Of a stretch of 64,000 nucleotides of DNA, positions 33,860 through 43,147 are shown in pieces. Source of the DNA: Bacteroidota bacterium (GTDB lineage Bacteria > Bacteroidota > Bacteroidia > Bacteroidales > F082). The stretch is taken from assembly GCA_016715945.1 (NCBI GenBank), contig JADJXJ010000003.1, positions 744,001 to 808,000 of the forward strand, in the 5' to 3' direction. Every line of letters begins with the position of its first letter. The stretch's first letter is position 1. Below the pieces are notes generated by a model. The model was given only the letters and a program-made list of their open reading frames with translations. It made no database searches and was not told the origin of the DNA. Both the position numbers and the translations under genes were made by a program.

Positions 33860-34582
33860 ATGATGACTGTCGACCTCTTCATCCCGTGTTTTATCGACCA
33901 GATGTTCCCCGAAACCGGGATGAACACCGTCAAGCTGCTCAAAAAGGCCGGTGTGAACGTGCATTACAATCCTGCGCAGACCTGTTGCGGTCAGATGGCT
34001 TTTAATGCCGGCTTCTGGGACGAGGCAAAGAAACTTGGTGAGAAGTTTATGGACGATTTTCCGCACGACCGGCCGATTGTTGCCCCCTCGGCTTCGTGCA
34101 CAGGATATATCAAGAACTATTTCTCAGAGCTGTTTCACAATACCGGTAGTCATATGGAATACAAGCGCGTTGTGCGCAATGTATTCGAAATCAGCGATTT
34201 TCTTGTAAACAAGCTCGGCTTTCTCGACTTTGGCGCCACCTTCGCGCACAAGGTCACTTACCACGACAGTTGCGCAGCGCTGCGCGAATATGGCCTGACC
34301 GGCGAAGCCCGCATGTTGCTGGCACAGGTAAAAGGCCTCGAGCTGGTCGAGATGCCCGACAGGCATGTGTGCTGTGGTTTTGGCGGAACTTTTGCCGCCC
34401 GTTTCGAACCCATCTCGGTGGCCATGACCGAACAAAAAGTGCAAAACGCCCTGAGCACTGGCGCCGAATACATCGTTTCGACCGACAGCTCCTGCCTGAT
34501 GCAGATGCATAGCTACATCCGGAAACAACAACTCCCCATTCAGGTTATCCATCTGGTTGATATCCTGGCCTCTGGCTGGTAA
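33860..34582 (+). CDS. CCG-domain iron-sulfur protein (LldE/YkgE-like)
   Basis: This 240-residue protein carries two CCG (Cys-rich) domains of the heterodisulfide reductase HdrB/LldE/GlpC type. The Cys-rich clusters are NPAQTCCGQMAFNAG with ASCTGYIK, and YHDSCAALREYGL with HVCCGFGGTFAARF. In LutABC/LldEFG operons such a subunit helps oxidise L-lactate. Here the partner genes (lldF, lldG) are absent, so it is an orphan that may work with subunits encoded elsewhere. It has its own putative promoter. Confidence 0.85.
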   Translation: MMTVDLFIPCFIDQMFPETGMNTVKLLKKAGVNVHYNPAQTCCGQMAFNAGFWDEAKKLGEKFMDDFPHDRPIVAPSASCTGYIKNYFSELFHNTGSHMEYKRVVRNVFEISDFLVNKLGFLDFGATFAHKVTYHDSCAALREYGLTGEARMLLAQVKGLELVEMPDRHVCCGFGGTFAARFEPISVAMTEQKVQNALSTGAEYIVSTDSSCLMQMHSYIRKQQLPIQVIHLVDILASGW

Positions 34583-34712
34583 TCCTTAATTCTATTGCCA
34601 AAAAGACCTCCGGTTGACGGCTGAAGCAAAGCAAGCACCAAAGGATTTGCGGAAGGGCCGTGAGGCTTTCGGCTGGTAATTCCGGTCTGCAGGTAAATTC
34701 TGCCCTAGTTGC

Positions 34713-36395
34713 TCAGGCATGCCTACCATTGAGTGTTGTGGTGACTTTGAGGGCGTGATCTGCAATTTTCTCGAGATAACCTGCCAGCTGCCTGAAATAG
34801 TTGGCCGAGACGAGCGGGTATTTTTTCAACCGAAGTTCGTCCACCTGTTTTTCTATGATGCTGTATCTGAGCTGGTTTATCTGTGCTTCGACTTCCAGCG
34901 CAGCCTGCATGGTATCGTTGGATGGCTGATTGATCTGTATTGCCATCAGCCCGAGTGCAGTTTTAACCCTTTCGTACAACAGCATCAGGTCGTTGCGCTG
35001 ATCCTGTGTAAACCAGGCATTTTCTGCGTTTTTCCGCTCGATGGTGGCGTTGATTTTGAAACAGATGTCGGCTATGCTTTCCATATTGCTGATGGCGATG
35101 AGCACGGCGCTGATCATGCCTGAAGCCTCGTGGCTGAGCTTGCTCTCACCCAGTCGGGAGAGGTATTGTTGTGTGGTTTTTTCGAGCTCGTCGTTAAAGA
35201 TTTCGCGCTTGCGGATGCCCTCTGCAATGGATGCAAAGGTTTCCTGATTTTTTTCGGTGAGCAGCAGGGGAAAAACTTCCAACATCTCGCCAACGGTGCG
35301 ACTCATGGTTTTTAAGGGGGTATTAAGCTGGATAACAGCCAATTCCGATACCGGAGCTATGAAGCTGTCGGCAAAATAAAGACCAGCTTGTTCACCGGCT
35401 GAACTGAGTGGGATTAGTTTTTCGGCGGCTTTTTCGAAGAGTCTGGCAAAAGGTAGGAACAACAATGCAAAAACGATATTGAACAGGCTGTGAAACAGGC
35501 TCACCGACAGGGCCGACATCAGTTGCATATCGTTTGATTGCCCCTGATCCGGGAAAAGCGCCAGTTGCTGCACAGCTTCGACAGCCGGCAGGAAGAAAGG
35601 AATCAGCAACAATGCTCCGATCAGGTTGAAAAGCGTGTGTATCAGTGCAGTACGTTTGGCATTCCGGTTGGCAATCAGCGCCGCCAGGTTGGCTGTAACT
35701 GTGGTGCCGATGTTTTCGCCAACCACCATGGCCGCTGCAGTCTCAAATCCGATATAGCCTTCGCTGAGCAGGATGATGGTGAGGGTGATAGTAGCCGTGG
35801 ACGACTGCACAAGCAGTGTAACCACCAGGCCCGTGATGCCAGCAGCCAGCAATGGGAACAAGCCTGCGGGTTCGATCGATCGCACGTAGTTGAATACAGG
35901 GCTTGAGGCATCAAGCGGAGGGAGCGCCTCGCGAAGCAACGACAATCCAAAAAACAGCAGGGAAAATCCGATAAGCAGTTCGGCCAGGCTTTTATGCACG
36001 GACCGTGATGAAAAAAACAGCGGGATGCTCAGTGCCATCAGCGGAAGAAGCAGGCCGTTGATGTTGAAGCTGAAGCCAAAAAAAGTGATCAGCCAGGTGG
36101 TAACGGTAGTGCCAATGTTTGCCCCGAAGACAAGTCCGATGGAATTGTACACCGGTATGAGACCGGAATTGACGAAGCCTACCAGAAGCACAGTGGTGGC
36201 CGAAGAGGATTGCAGCAGGGCAGTGAGCAGAAAACCTGTGAGCAAACCTCTGGCAGGATTGCCGGCTACCACCGAAAGCCAGTTGCGAAGCTGTCTTCCT
36301 CCGAGTTTTTGGAGCGATTCCGACAGCAGCTTGATGCCAAAAAGCAACAAGGCCATGGCGCCAAACACATCCAGCAGCACCAGAAGTGTACTCAT
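34713..36395 (-). CDS. Na/Pi cotransporter family protein with PhoU-like domain
   Basis: The 560-residue protein has two inverted membrane repeats of the NptA/PhoU-type Na+/phosphate symporter family. These contain GFLLTALLQSSSATTVLLVG and VTLLVQSSTATITLTIILLS, the QSSS(A)T motifs that line the substrate path, and FGANIGTTVTTWLI with its counterpart GENIGTTVTANLA. The C-terminal 200 residues are helical and PhoU-like (MSRTVGEMLEVFPLLL, ENAWFTQDQRNDLMLLYERV). It probably imports phosphate or a similar anion driven by Na+. It is the most downstream gene of a minus-strand run; the DUF3298 gene ends 18 bp upstream. Confidence 0.9.
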   Translation of the reverse strand: MSTLLVLLDVFGAMALLLFGIKLLSESLQKLGGRQLRNWLSVVAGNPARGLLTGFLLTALLQSSSATTVLLVGFVNSGLIPVYNSIGLVFGANIGTTVTTWLITFFGFSFNINGLLLPLMALSIPLFFSSRSVHKSLAELLIGFSLLFFGLSLLREALPPLDASSPVFNYVRSIEPAGLFPLLAAGITGLVVTLLVQSSTATITLTIILLSEGYIGFETAAAMVVGENIGTTVTANLAALIANRNAKRTALIHTLFNLIGALLLIPFFLPAVEAVQQLALFPDQGQSNDMQLMSALSVSLFHSLFNIVFALLFLPFARLFEKAAEKLIPLSSAGEQAGLYFADSFIAPVSELAVIQLNTPLKTMSRTVGEMLEVFPLLLTEKNQETFASIAEGIRKREIFNDELEKTTQQYLSRLGESKLSHEASGMISAVLIAISNMESIADICFKINATIERKNAENAWFTQDQRNDLMLLYERVKTALGLMAIQINQPSNDTMQAALEVEAQINQLRYSIIEKQVDELRLKKYPLVSANYFRQLAGYLEKIADHALKVTTTLNGRHA

Positions 36396-36413
36396 GGGCA
36401 GTCGGGATTAGGC

Positions 36414-37478
36414 TCAGGGGGACATGATGAGGGCATGAAACCGGGCTTGAAGCAGGGTTTTCACTGCATCCAGAGGAAGCATGATTACCGGCTGTCCTTT
36501 TGATGGCGGTCCAAGCTCGTAAAGGTTGTATGCAAAGCCCAGCGTTCCTGCGCCGGCGATCAGGTTGGTGTTGGGCAGCACTTTTTCGACAAAAAAGCCT
36601 GCCTGCCGGAGGTCGCTTCCCGCTTCGAGGCCAGCCATTTTGCGCAAGGCCGTACTCAGCAATTCCGCCAGCGCCTCCCTGCTGTCGGGCAAAAAGATGT
36701 CGTCGTAGGCAAGCACCTGCCGGTTTCTGGTGTCAACAATGGCAAACTCGTTGTGCCGCCTCACCATTTGGTTGCCTGTGCTCACCACCGAAGTTTTGGC
36801 AATGCACATCAATGCTTCGCTGACAAATACCGGGAAGGAATTGGCGGCTTTCATCCAGTTGATATCCAAGGTGTTGCCTTCGGCTGTGGTGCTTGCCTGC
36901 CGGTAGCGGTCAACAAACGTTGCCACATCGGCCTGCATCATGGCCTCCAGCTCGGTTGCCCTGGTGTCCAGACCATAGAATGCGGCAAGTTGCGCATTGA
37001 GCGGATCGTCCGCATCTTTTGAAAACAAATAGTTGAGCTCAATTATTGCTCCTGTGCCCTTGTCGTTGGGGTGACGAAAACTGCCTTCTGCCTTTACCAT
37101 CTGCCAGCGCTCGTCAAAATTGAATGGCTTTTTACGGAGTGTAAACTGCAGAGGAGCGCTTTCATAAAAAAGGCTGAAATCCAATGTGTTGTCCAGCCTG
37201 CGGGCCTGGGCTACCAGTTGTCCGTCGCTCCCACTAAATGTCAAAGCGCTTTCTGTCGTTTCACCTGTTTGCAGGAGGGCGAAGCCGGTTTTTCCTGACA
37301 GGTTCCACGAAAGGCCGGCAGTCTGATGTGCCGGATTGTGCACCAGTTGTATCGAAGTGTTTTCGTTTTGAAAAACAAAGACCTCAGTCTGCGCTTTTGC
37401 AAACTGAACCGTTATTGCGCCCGACAGGAGCAGGCACATCAGGCCTGAGGTCAGTTTTATTTTTTTCAGGGATGCCAT
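36414..37478 (-). CDS. exported DUF3298-like protein
   Basis: This exported protein (about 354 residues) has a signal peptide ending FAKAQ. Its C-terminal half matches the DUF3298/RsiV-type pattern: FAIVDTRNRQVLAYDDIFLP, a run of acidic and hydrophobic residues, then FAYNLYELGPPSKGQPVIML and PLDAVKTLL. Such domains are periplasmic and sometimes bind lysozyme or sense the envelope; the function here is not known. Two nearly equivalent starts (37478 and 37484) exist. It lies between the metal exporter (37496) and the Na/Pi transporter in the same orientation, with 11-18 bp gaps. Confidence 0.7.
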   Translation of the reverse strand: MASLKKIKLTSGLMCLLLSGAITVQFAKAQTEVFVFQNENTSIQLVHNPAHQTAGLSWNLSGKTGFALLQTGETTESALTFSGSDGQLVAQARRLDNTLDFSLFYESAPLQFTLRKKPFNFDERWQMVKAEGSFRHPNDKGTGAIIELNYLFSKDADDPLNAQLAAFYGLDTRATELEAMMQADVATFVDRYRQASTTAEGNTLDINWMKAANSFPVFVSEALMCIAKTSVVSTGNQMVRRHNEFAIVDTRNRQVLAYDDIFLPDSREALAELLSTALRKMAGLEAGSDLRQAGFFVEKVLPNTNLIAGAGTLGFAYNLYELGPPSKGQPVIMLPLDAVKTLLQARFHALIMSP

Positions 37479-37495
37479 AAGCATTGATTTCAGAT

Positions 37496-38728
37496 TTACT
37501 TGCTGCCGGTGAAAGTGTAGCCGATGCGCTCGATGGTATTTTTAACAGCTTCAATATCAATATCCTCACCTTCGAGCATTACCTCCCTGCGTTCGAGGTT
37601 CACCTGCACATTCGTGACATTGCCAAGGGCTTTCAGGCTGTTTTCCACATTTTTTGCGCAGTGGTTGCACGTCATGCCTTCCACTCCCACCAGTATGCTG
37701 TTCTGTGTCATCGGAACTATTGTTTTGGGGTTTCTTTTTCGGATGTTTTGGATAAAGGTATTGGCTATCAATGCGATAAGTACAATTGCAGAGGTTGTGC
37801 CTAACCAGCCGGGCAACAAGCCATGCTGGTGATGGTGATGCTGGTGCATCACCTGGAACCAGGAAGCCGGCAGAAGGTTGATGATCATTCCCGAAAGCAG
37901 CGCTCCTGCGATGATGGTAAAAAGGTAGATCAATGTGGTTTTTCGGCCAAGTGCCTTGTGCAGCACGGTCAGGGAAGCGGCATTGGTGGCCGGACCGGCC
38001 ATCAGGAACACCAGTGCGGCGCCCGGCGAGATGCCCTTGAGCATCAGCACTGCGGCCACAGGCACCGAGCCGGTGGCACAAACGTACATCGGAATGCTGG
38101 CAGCCAGCACCACCAGCATCTGCAGGTTGGGGTTGCCCACGGCAGTGGCAAAAAAGTCGTCGGGAAGCAGTACGGCAATGAGGGCAGCTATGAGGAGCCC
38201 ATACACCAGCCACCGGCTGATGTCGGCCATAAAATCGACAAAGGCATAGCGGAGCATATAGCCCAGCTTCCGCGGAATTGCTTCTTCTTCAGTTTGTTGT
38301 GTGGAAGCGGGAGGGGTTTTGTCGAATTTACCTGTGAGCACACCTCCGGCAAATCCGGTGAGCAGTGCCACCACAGGCCTGATGATGGCCATGGGCAGGC
38401 CAAGCATGGCATAGGTGACCAAAATGGAATCGACGCCTGTTTGGGGCGTAGAAATCAAAAACGAAGTGGTTGCGCTTTTTGAAGCGCCGTTTTGGTGGAG
38501 CGATATTCCTGCAGGCAATACGCCGCACGAGCACAAGGGCATGGGCACGCCCAGCAGACTGGCATTGAACGACGCCCTGGCCGGCGAGCCTCCCATGTAT
38601 CTGATTAGCAGCGTTCGCGGAAAATAAACCCTGAGCACACCGGCTGCCAGAAAGCCCAACAGCAGGTAAGGCGCCATGTCAACGGTGAGATGCCACAAGG
38701 TAGTCAGGTAGTTGATGAGCAGATCCAT
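37496..38728 (-). CDS. SO_0444-type Cu/Zn efflux permease with C-terminal HMA domain
   Basis: This 410-residue membrane protein belongs to the DUF318/ArsP-like permeases, most like the SO_0444 Cu/Zn exporters. It has about eight helices, the motif PLCSCGVLPAGISLHQNGAS, where two Cys lie in the first repeat, and TSFLISTPQTGVDSI. A His-rich loop follows (QVMHQHHHHQHG), and the protein ends in a heavy-metal-associated domain with GMTCNHCAKNVENSL. The metal-binding HMA domain is fused, whereas in many genomes it is a separate protein. It probably exports copper or zinc to the periplasm; the metal cannot be read from sequence. Confidence 0.85.
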   Translation of the reverse strand: MDLLINYLTTLWHLTVDMAPYLLLGFLAAGVLRVYFPRTLLIRYMGGSPARASFNASLLGVPMPLCSCGVLPAGISLHQNGASKSATTSFLISTPQTGVDSILVTYAMLGLPMAIIRPVVALLTGFAGGVLTGKFDKTPPASTQQTEEEAIPRKLGYMLRYAFVDFMADISRWLVYGLLIAALIAVLLPDDFFATAVGNPNLQMLVVLAASIPMYVCATGSVPVAAVLMLKGISPGAALVFLMAGPATNAASLTVLHKALGRKTTLIYLFTIIAGALLSGMIINLLPASWFQVMHQHHHHQHGLLPGWLGTTSAIVLIALIANTFIQNIRKRNPKTIVPMTQNSILVGVEGMTCNHCAKNVENSLKALGNVTNVQVNLERREVMLEGEDIDIEAVKNTIERIGYTFTGSK

Positions 38729-38773
38729 AATGCAGGGTCTTTGGTGGCAAAAGTAACCATTTCTGCACTTGCC

Positions 38774-40231
38774 TTATTGCCCTGATATGTCGCTCAGCTG
38801 AAGGTCGGGCACATGGGGTTTAAGTTCTTTAAACAGATCTTCCAACAGCTTTGCGCGGTGCGGATCGCGCCACAAATCGGCCGACGACTGCATGAGGCCA
38901 AGCCTCAGATCGTGTTCGTCAATCTGGCATTCCTTGTAGCGGGCCAGAGCATAAAACCACTGGAGGTAAGGGATATAGCCTGCCCTTGAGGCCCGCCCAT
39001 GCTCGAGCCGCAACAGGTCGTATCTCTTTACGGTACGGATAATATCGCGGTATCGTTCAAGCCGCAATTGCGCCAGCAGCAGAGACGAAAAAAACAGGTG
39101 CCACCTGAACTGGAACAGCTCTTCGCGGCTGTCGTCGAGAAACTGCCTCGCAAAGGTCAGCGCCTGCGGGGCTTTGCCGTTGAATACAAGGCTTTGGATA
39201 TAGAGCGAAGCAAAGCCAATGCGGTTGTGCGGACTGATGGCATTGCGGTATTCGCCCATGTGGGCGCGCAGCAGGTCGAGCGATTCGGCGTATTTTCCGC
39301 TCCGCAGCAACACGCTGCACAGGTTGGTCAGGTAAAACAGGAAGTCGCTGCCCTTGTGCCGCACCGACAGCCTGCCGTAATACAGAGCCAGCTCGTTGTC
39401 GTTCAGGCGCGAGTGCACCAGCAGGCGGTTGGCATAATAGTTTGCCAGAATCCGCCTGCTGTAAATGATGCCCTTGTGCATGAGCTGATCGAGTTGGGAA
39501 TACAGCTCCAGCAGTTTGGCGTATTCCTTGTAATTGTAATACATAAATGTCAGGCGCACGATGGCATAGTATCTGTTCAGTCCATCGAGCGTGGCATCCT
39601 CAAAGATGTTGATCAGCCTTGTTTCCCATTGTCTTGAATCGACCGACGAGCGGGCATATTGGTCCACAATGTCGCGGGTGGCTTCGTGCAGTTCCTGGTT
39701 GATGGTCTTCGAGCGCAGCCAGGCTTCCCTGTTGGTTTCCAGGTAGTTGTTGGTGGCTCTGAGGTAGTTGTGCCGCATCCTGATGAGCAGGTAATAGCGG
39801 TAGTTTTGCACGAGCTCATAAAACCGCACAAAATAATAATCGGTTGTTCGGCTCACCCGGATCATGCGGAGCATCATTCGCTCATCTGCAGCATCCAGGG
39901 CGTCGGTCATGATTTTTTTGTCGAGTTCCGCCAGTTTTTCGAAGTATGCATCGGCATCGATGGCCAGGAGTTTTTCCTCAATCCATTTTTTCATGTACGA
40001 ATAGTGGCGTTTGTCGATGCTGCGGTCGAATCCGGCAAAATGCTCCGGCTTCAGCACGGCCTCACGGAGCTGGCGGAGTATCGAGAGGTTTTCGCCGGTT
40101 TTAAACTGTTGGATATTTCGCAGGTATTCCAGCTCATGGGGCATAAGCCTGGCGGCAAACAGTGCGAACGACTCGCGCTGTGGGTTGCCCTGCGTTTCAG
40201 TGTTTTTCAGCTTTTCTGCTCTGCCAGCCAT
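38774..40231 (-). CDS. helical-repeat protein of unknown function
   Basis: This soluble 485-residue protein consists of amphipathic helices in a TPR-like or alpha-solenoid pattern from about residue 80 to 480 (for example GLNRYYAIVRLTFMYYNYKE, YAKLLELYSQLDQLMHKG, YAESLDLLRAHMGEYRNAIS). No signal peptide or catalytic motif is seen. The first start, at 40231, overlaps the end of the membrane-bound AraC regulator gene by 25 bp; a downstream Met (MPHELEYLRN) would remove the overlap. The coupling suggests that it works with the regulator, perhaps as a scaffold. Confidence 0.7.
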   Translation of the reverse strand: MAGRAEKLKNTETQGNPQRESFALFAARLMPHELEYLRNIQQFKTGENLSILRQLREAVLKPEHFAGFDRSIDKRHYSYMKKWIEEKLLAIDADAYFEKLAELDKKIMTDALDAADERMMLRMIRVSRTTDYYFVRFYELVQNYRYYLLIRMRHNYLRATNNYLETNREAWLRSKTINQELHEATRDIVDQYARSSVDSRQWETRLINIFEDATLDGLNRYYAIVRLTFMYYNYKEYAKLLELYSQLDQLMHKGIIYSRRILANYYANRLLVHSRLNDNELALYYGRLSVRHKGSDFLFYLTNLCSVLLRSGKYAESLDLLRAHMGEYRNAISPHNRIGFASLYIQSLVFNGKAPQALTFARQFLDDSREELFQFRWHLFFSSLLLAQLRLERYRDIIRTVKRYDLLRLEHGRASRAGYIPYLQWFYALARYKECQIDEHDLRLGLMQSSADLWRDPHRAKLLEDLFKELKPHVPDLQLSDISGQ

Positions 40232-41328
40232 TCGCTGGGGGTTTTTCCGGTAAACGATTTAAACACCCTGTTGAATGTGGGCTTGCTGTTGAAGCCGCAG
40301 TTGTAGGCAATGCCAATCAGGCTGAGTTTTTTGCCCTCTTCGGTCAGGGCTTGTTGTTTGAATTCGTCCACGCGCCAGCGGTTGACAAACTCAAAAAAGT
40401 TCATCCCCATTTGTTGGTTCAGTAGTCCGGAGAGGCGTTGGGGCGGCTGTCCGACCATGCGTGCCAGCTGGGCCAGGGTGAGTTCGGGGTCGGTGTGGGG
40501 CTTTTTGGTTTCCATGAGCCGCAACAGGGCAGCCACTTCCCCCTGCTCCGGACTGGGTGTGGCAGTGGCGGATTCGTTCAGGCTGTCGAGGTCCACTTCG
40601 GGTTTGTTGCGCGTAAACACATCGCCCTGTCTGAACCCAAACCAGCCGAGGTAAATGGTGTAAACGGCAGCAAACAGGTAGCCGGTGGCCTGCAGGCTGC
40701 CATAAGGCATCAGGTTGAACAGGTAATCGGCAACATACAACAGGCTGATAAGCGCATAAAACACAATGGCTGCAATCAGCATCTGGCGAAGCCAGGCGGG
40801 GTCTTTGCCCTCCAGGTTGCCGTAATAACGTTCGAGCGTGGCGCGGTGCCTGCGCAGCTGAAACAAACAATACCAGTAATAGGCCTGCGTTGAAGCGAAA
40901 ATCATGGCCACCACCACCGGAAACATCAATTGTTGCCTGAAAGCCTCTGTTTGTTCCTGGGCAATGCGTTGTTCGGCCGGAAGTACGTAGTTTTTAGCAA
41001 CGAAAAGAACCAAAACCAGCACAAACGGCAGCAAATGAAGCAGATGCATTGGTTTCAGCTTCGATTGAGGGTGGGTGAGCAGGCGTACATACTGCCACAT
41101 CAGTGGGCCGTGAAGTAAAATTGGCGGCGTGGAAGTGTGCAGAATAAAAGCAAAAGGATAGCCCGCCTCGCGGTTGACTACCTCGAGCAGGCCCAGTAGA
41201 ATGGTGATGCCATTGACAAGAAAAACCACCGATAATGCTGAATCGGCGCGGCTTCTGTCCTTTTTGATCTGCAACAGCCAGGCCAGAAAAAACGCCATAA
41301 ATGCGCCTATGGCCAGAAAAAACTCCAT
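40207..41328 (-). CDS. membrane-bound AraC-family transcriptional regulator
   Basis: This 373-residue protein has about seven membrane helices in residues 1-235, then a cytoplasmic AraC/XylS DNA-binding domain at the C-terminus. That domain shows LTLAQLARMVGQPPQRLSGLL with NFFEFVNRWRVDEFKQQALT, then LSLIGIAYNCGFNSKPTFNR and VFKSFTGKTPSEW, the AraC signature. It may sense a membrane or periplasmic signal. The start at 41328 (MEFFLAIGA) begins the first helix; an in-frame codon at 41394 extends it. Its 3' end overlaps the next gene, consistent with a two-gene operon. Confidence 0.88.
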   Translation of the reverse strand: MEFFLAIGAFMAFFLAWLLQIKKDRSRADSALSVVFLVNGITILLGLLEVVNREAGYPFAFILHTSTPPILLHGPLMWQYVRLLTHPQSKLKPMHLLHLLPFVLVLVLFVAKNYVLPAEQRIAQEQTEAFRQQLMFPVVVAMIFASTQAYYWYCLFQLRRHRATLERYYGNLEGKDPAWLRQMLIAAIVFYALISLLYVADYLFNLMPYGSLQATGYLFAAVYTIYLGWFGFRQGDVFTRNKPEVDLDSLNESATATPSPEQGEVAALLRLMETKKPHTDPELTLAQLARMVGQPPQRLSGLLNQQMGMNFFEFVNRWRVDEFKQQALTEEGKKLSLIGIAYNCGFNSKPTFNRVFKSFTGKTPSEWLAEQKS

Positions 41329-41984
41329 GACAGGACAAACTTTGATGTTGCAAAATAACCAAAATGCTCGCCTGCTCCGCAATTCAATGCTCAAAATAAT
41401 ACCCGCAAACCATGCCCTCGCCCTGCATCGTGAAAGTCATCATCCTTTGCCCGACATTTGTTTTCGTTTGGCTTTACCGGTACCAGGTCTTTACATGTTT
41501 GAGCAAAACAACCAAAACAGCAAAATATTTCTCCGCCACCGACAATTCTCTGCGCGAAATCAACATAGCGTTGTATATCAACTAAATATCTACTTCATTG
41601 GAGATAAGTCTGTCTCCGGACCTGAATCGAAACAGGAATGGGAGAATGCGCTGAAAGTTTTAAAGTTGTACCTTGGTGTTACTCATCACAAACTCAGCAA
41701 ATACATGGCGGACGTATTTATTTATGTCAACCAACTTGAACAATAGAATTTTCACAAAGCAATTAAGCTTCAACAAAGAACTATTGGCGATGCAGCGCTT
41801 AAATCAAGCGTTTTTCCGCCCCGATCTATCCGCTGTGTCTAATACAGCGCTCCGCAATCTGCCACTGCCCTGAGCGGCTGACGGCTCATGAACCGCTGTA
41901 AACAAATTATCACACCCATCCTAAGAAAAAAAACCACCGGAGCAGCCGGTGGTTTTTTTTGTTTGTCGGTCAGACGATTATGTT
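41329..41984. other. 656 bp spacer without a supported gene
   Basis: No gene was recognised between the AraC regulator and rnfA; both neighbours are on the minus strand. Two plus-strand open frames (ending at 41746 and 41873) have no motif or credible start. The middle part (about 41480-41780) is richer in A+T than its flanks. The only element with support is the rnf terminator at 41926-41960. It may contain the regulator's upstream control region or a decayed gene. Confidence 0.5.
41926..41960 (-). terminator. terminator of the rnf operon
   Basis: On the minus strand CCACCGG pairs with CCGGTGG around a short loop, with A and T runs on both sides (41934-41952 core). It lies 25 bp downstream of rnfA. 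Confidence 0.8.
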
Positions 41985-42557
41985 TTACACCAGTCCTGTA
42001 AAGCCCATAAAGGCCAGGGCCAGGATGCCGGCTACCACCAGGGCAATGGGTACACCGCGCATGCCTTCGGGCACTTCCATCAGGTCGAGGTGTTCGCGAA
42101 TGCCGGCAAAGACCACCAGCGCGAGCGAAAATCCTGCAGCATTGCCAATGGCAAAGGTGACGCCTTCGAGCAGGTTGAAATTTTTCTGGATGGTCAGGAT
42201 GGCCACCCCAAGTATGGCACAGTTGGTGGTGATCAGCGGAAGGAAAACCCCCAGGGCCGAGTAGAGGGAGGGGCTTACCTTTTTCAGGATAATTTCGACC
42301 ATCTGCACCAGCGAGGCAATAACCAGGATGAACACAATGGTCTGAAGGAACTGTATGCCAAGCGCCTGCAGCAGGTAGGTCTGGATAAGCCAGGTGACGA
42401 TGGTGGCAACGGTCATTACAAAAAGCACGGCCCCACCCATGCCGGCTGCGGTGCTGAGCTTGTTCGACACGCCTACAAAGGGGCAGATGCCCAGAAACTG
42501 TGCCAGCACGATGTTGTTGATGAAGATGGCCGATATGATGATGATAATGTATTCCAT
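41985..42557 (-). CDS. rnfA: Rnf electron transport complex subunit A
   Basis: The 190-residue RnfA/NqrE-type protein has six membrane helices, with FINNIVLAQFLGICPFVGVS and TNCAILGVAILTIQKN conserved. RnfA and RnfE form a pseudosymmetric pair in the membrane, with conserved Cys residues thought to hold an iron-sulfur centre at their interface. It is the last gene of rnfBCDGEA, 11 bp after rnfE and 25 bp before the terminator. Confidence 0.95.
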   Translation of the reverse strand: MEYIIIIISAIFINNIVLAQFLGICPFVGVSNKLSTAAGMGGAVLFVMTVATIVTWLIQTYLLQALGIQFLQTIVFILVIASLVQMVEIILKKVSPSLYSALGVFLPLITTNCAILGVAILTIQKNFNLLEGVTFAIGNAAGFSLALVVFAGIREHLDLMEVPEGMRGVPIALVVAGILALAFMGFTGLV

Positions 42558-42568
42558 GGCTGCAGTGT

Positions 42569-43147
42569 TTATTTGTTAAACTTCCGGCTGAGGGCAATCA
42601 GGTATCCCAAGGCGATGAAGGCTCCGGGGGCCAGCACAAAGACCAGCATAAGGTCGCCAGGGATGAGCTTGATGCTGAACAGGGCGCCGCTGCCCAGCAG
42701 CTCGCGCACCCCACCCAATATGGTTAGTGCAAGGGCAAAGCCCAGACCCATGCCCAGGCCATCAATCACTGCATCCGGCACCTTGTTTTTCGAAGCGAAG
42801 GCCTCGGCACGTCCCAGCACAATGCAGTTGACCACAATGAGGGGGATGAACAGGCCGAGCTGTTCGAAGAGCGCCGGCACATAGGCTTGCATCAGCAGTT
42901 CGACCATGGTCACAAACGAGGCGATGATGACGATGAAGGCCGGGATACGCACCTTGTCGGGGATCAGGTTTTTGATGGATGCAACCACCAGGTTCGACAT
43001 CACGAGCACAAAGGTGGTGGCCAGGCCCATGCCCAGTCCGTTGATGGCCGAGGTGGTCACACCCAGGGTAGGGCACAGCCCCAAAAGGAGCACCAATACC
43101 GGGTTTTCTTTGATCAGGCCTTTGGTGAAGTTTTGCATTCTGTTCAT
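42569..43147 (-). CDS. rnfE: Rnf electron transport complex subunit E
   Basis: The 192-residue membrane subunit RnfE (NqrD-like) contains TKGLIKENPVLVLLLGLCPT, with the conserved Cys, and IPLIVVNCIVLGRAEAFASK, the partner of the corresponding RnfA motif. Its start codon shares one base with the rnfG stop, which indicates translational coupling. Confidence 0.95.
   Translation of the reverse strand: MNRMQNFTKGLIKENPVLVLLLGLCPTLGVTTSAINGLGMGLATTFVLVMSNLVVASIKNLIPDKVRIPAFIVIIASFVTMVELLMQAYVPALFEQLGLFIPLIVVNCIVLGRAEAFASKNKVPDAVIDGLGMGLGFALALTILGGVRELLGSGALFSIKLIPGDLMLVFVLAPGAFIALGYLIALSRKFNK

Noticed and set aside
41174..41746. 190-residue plus-strand open frame over the AraC regulator start
   Set aside because: Its first half is antisense to the regulator's coding sequence, and the rest has no motif, so it is not supported as a gene.
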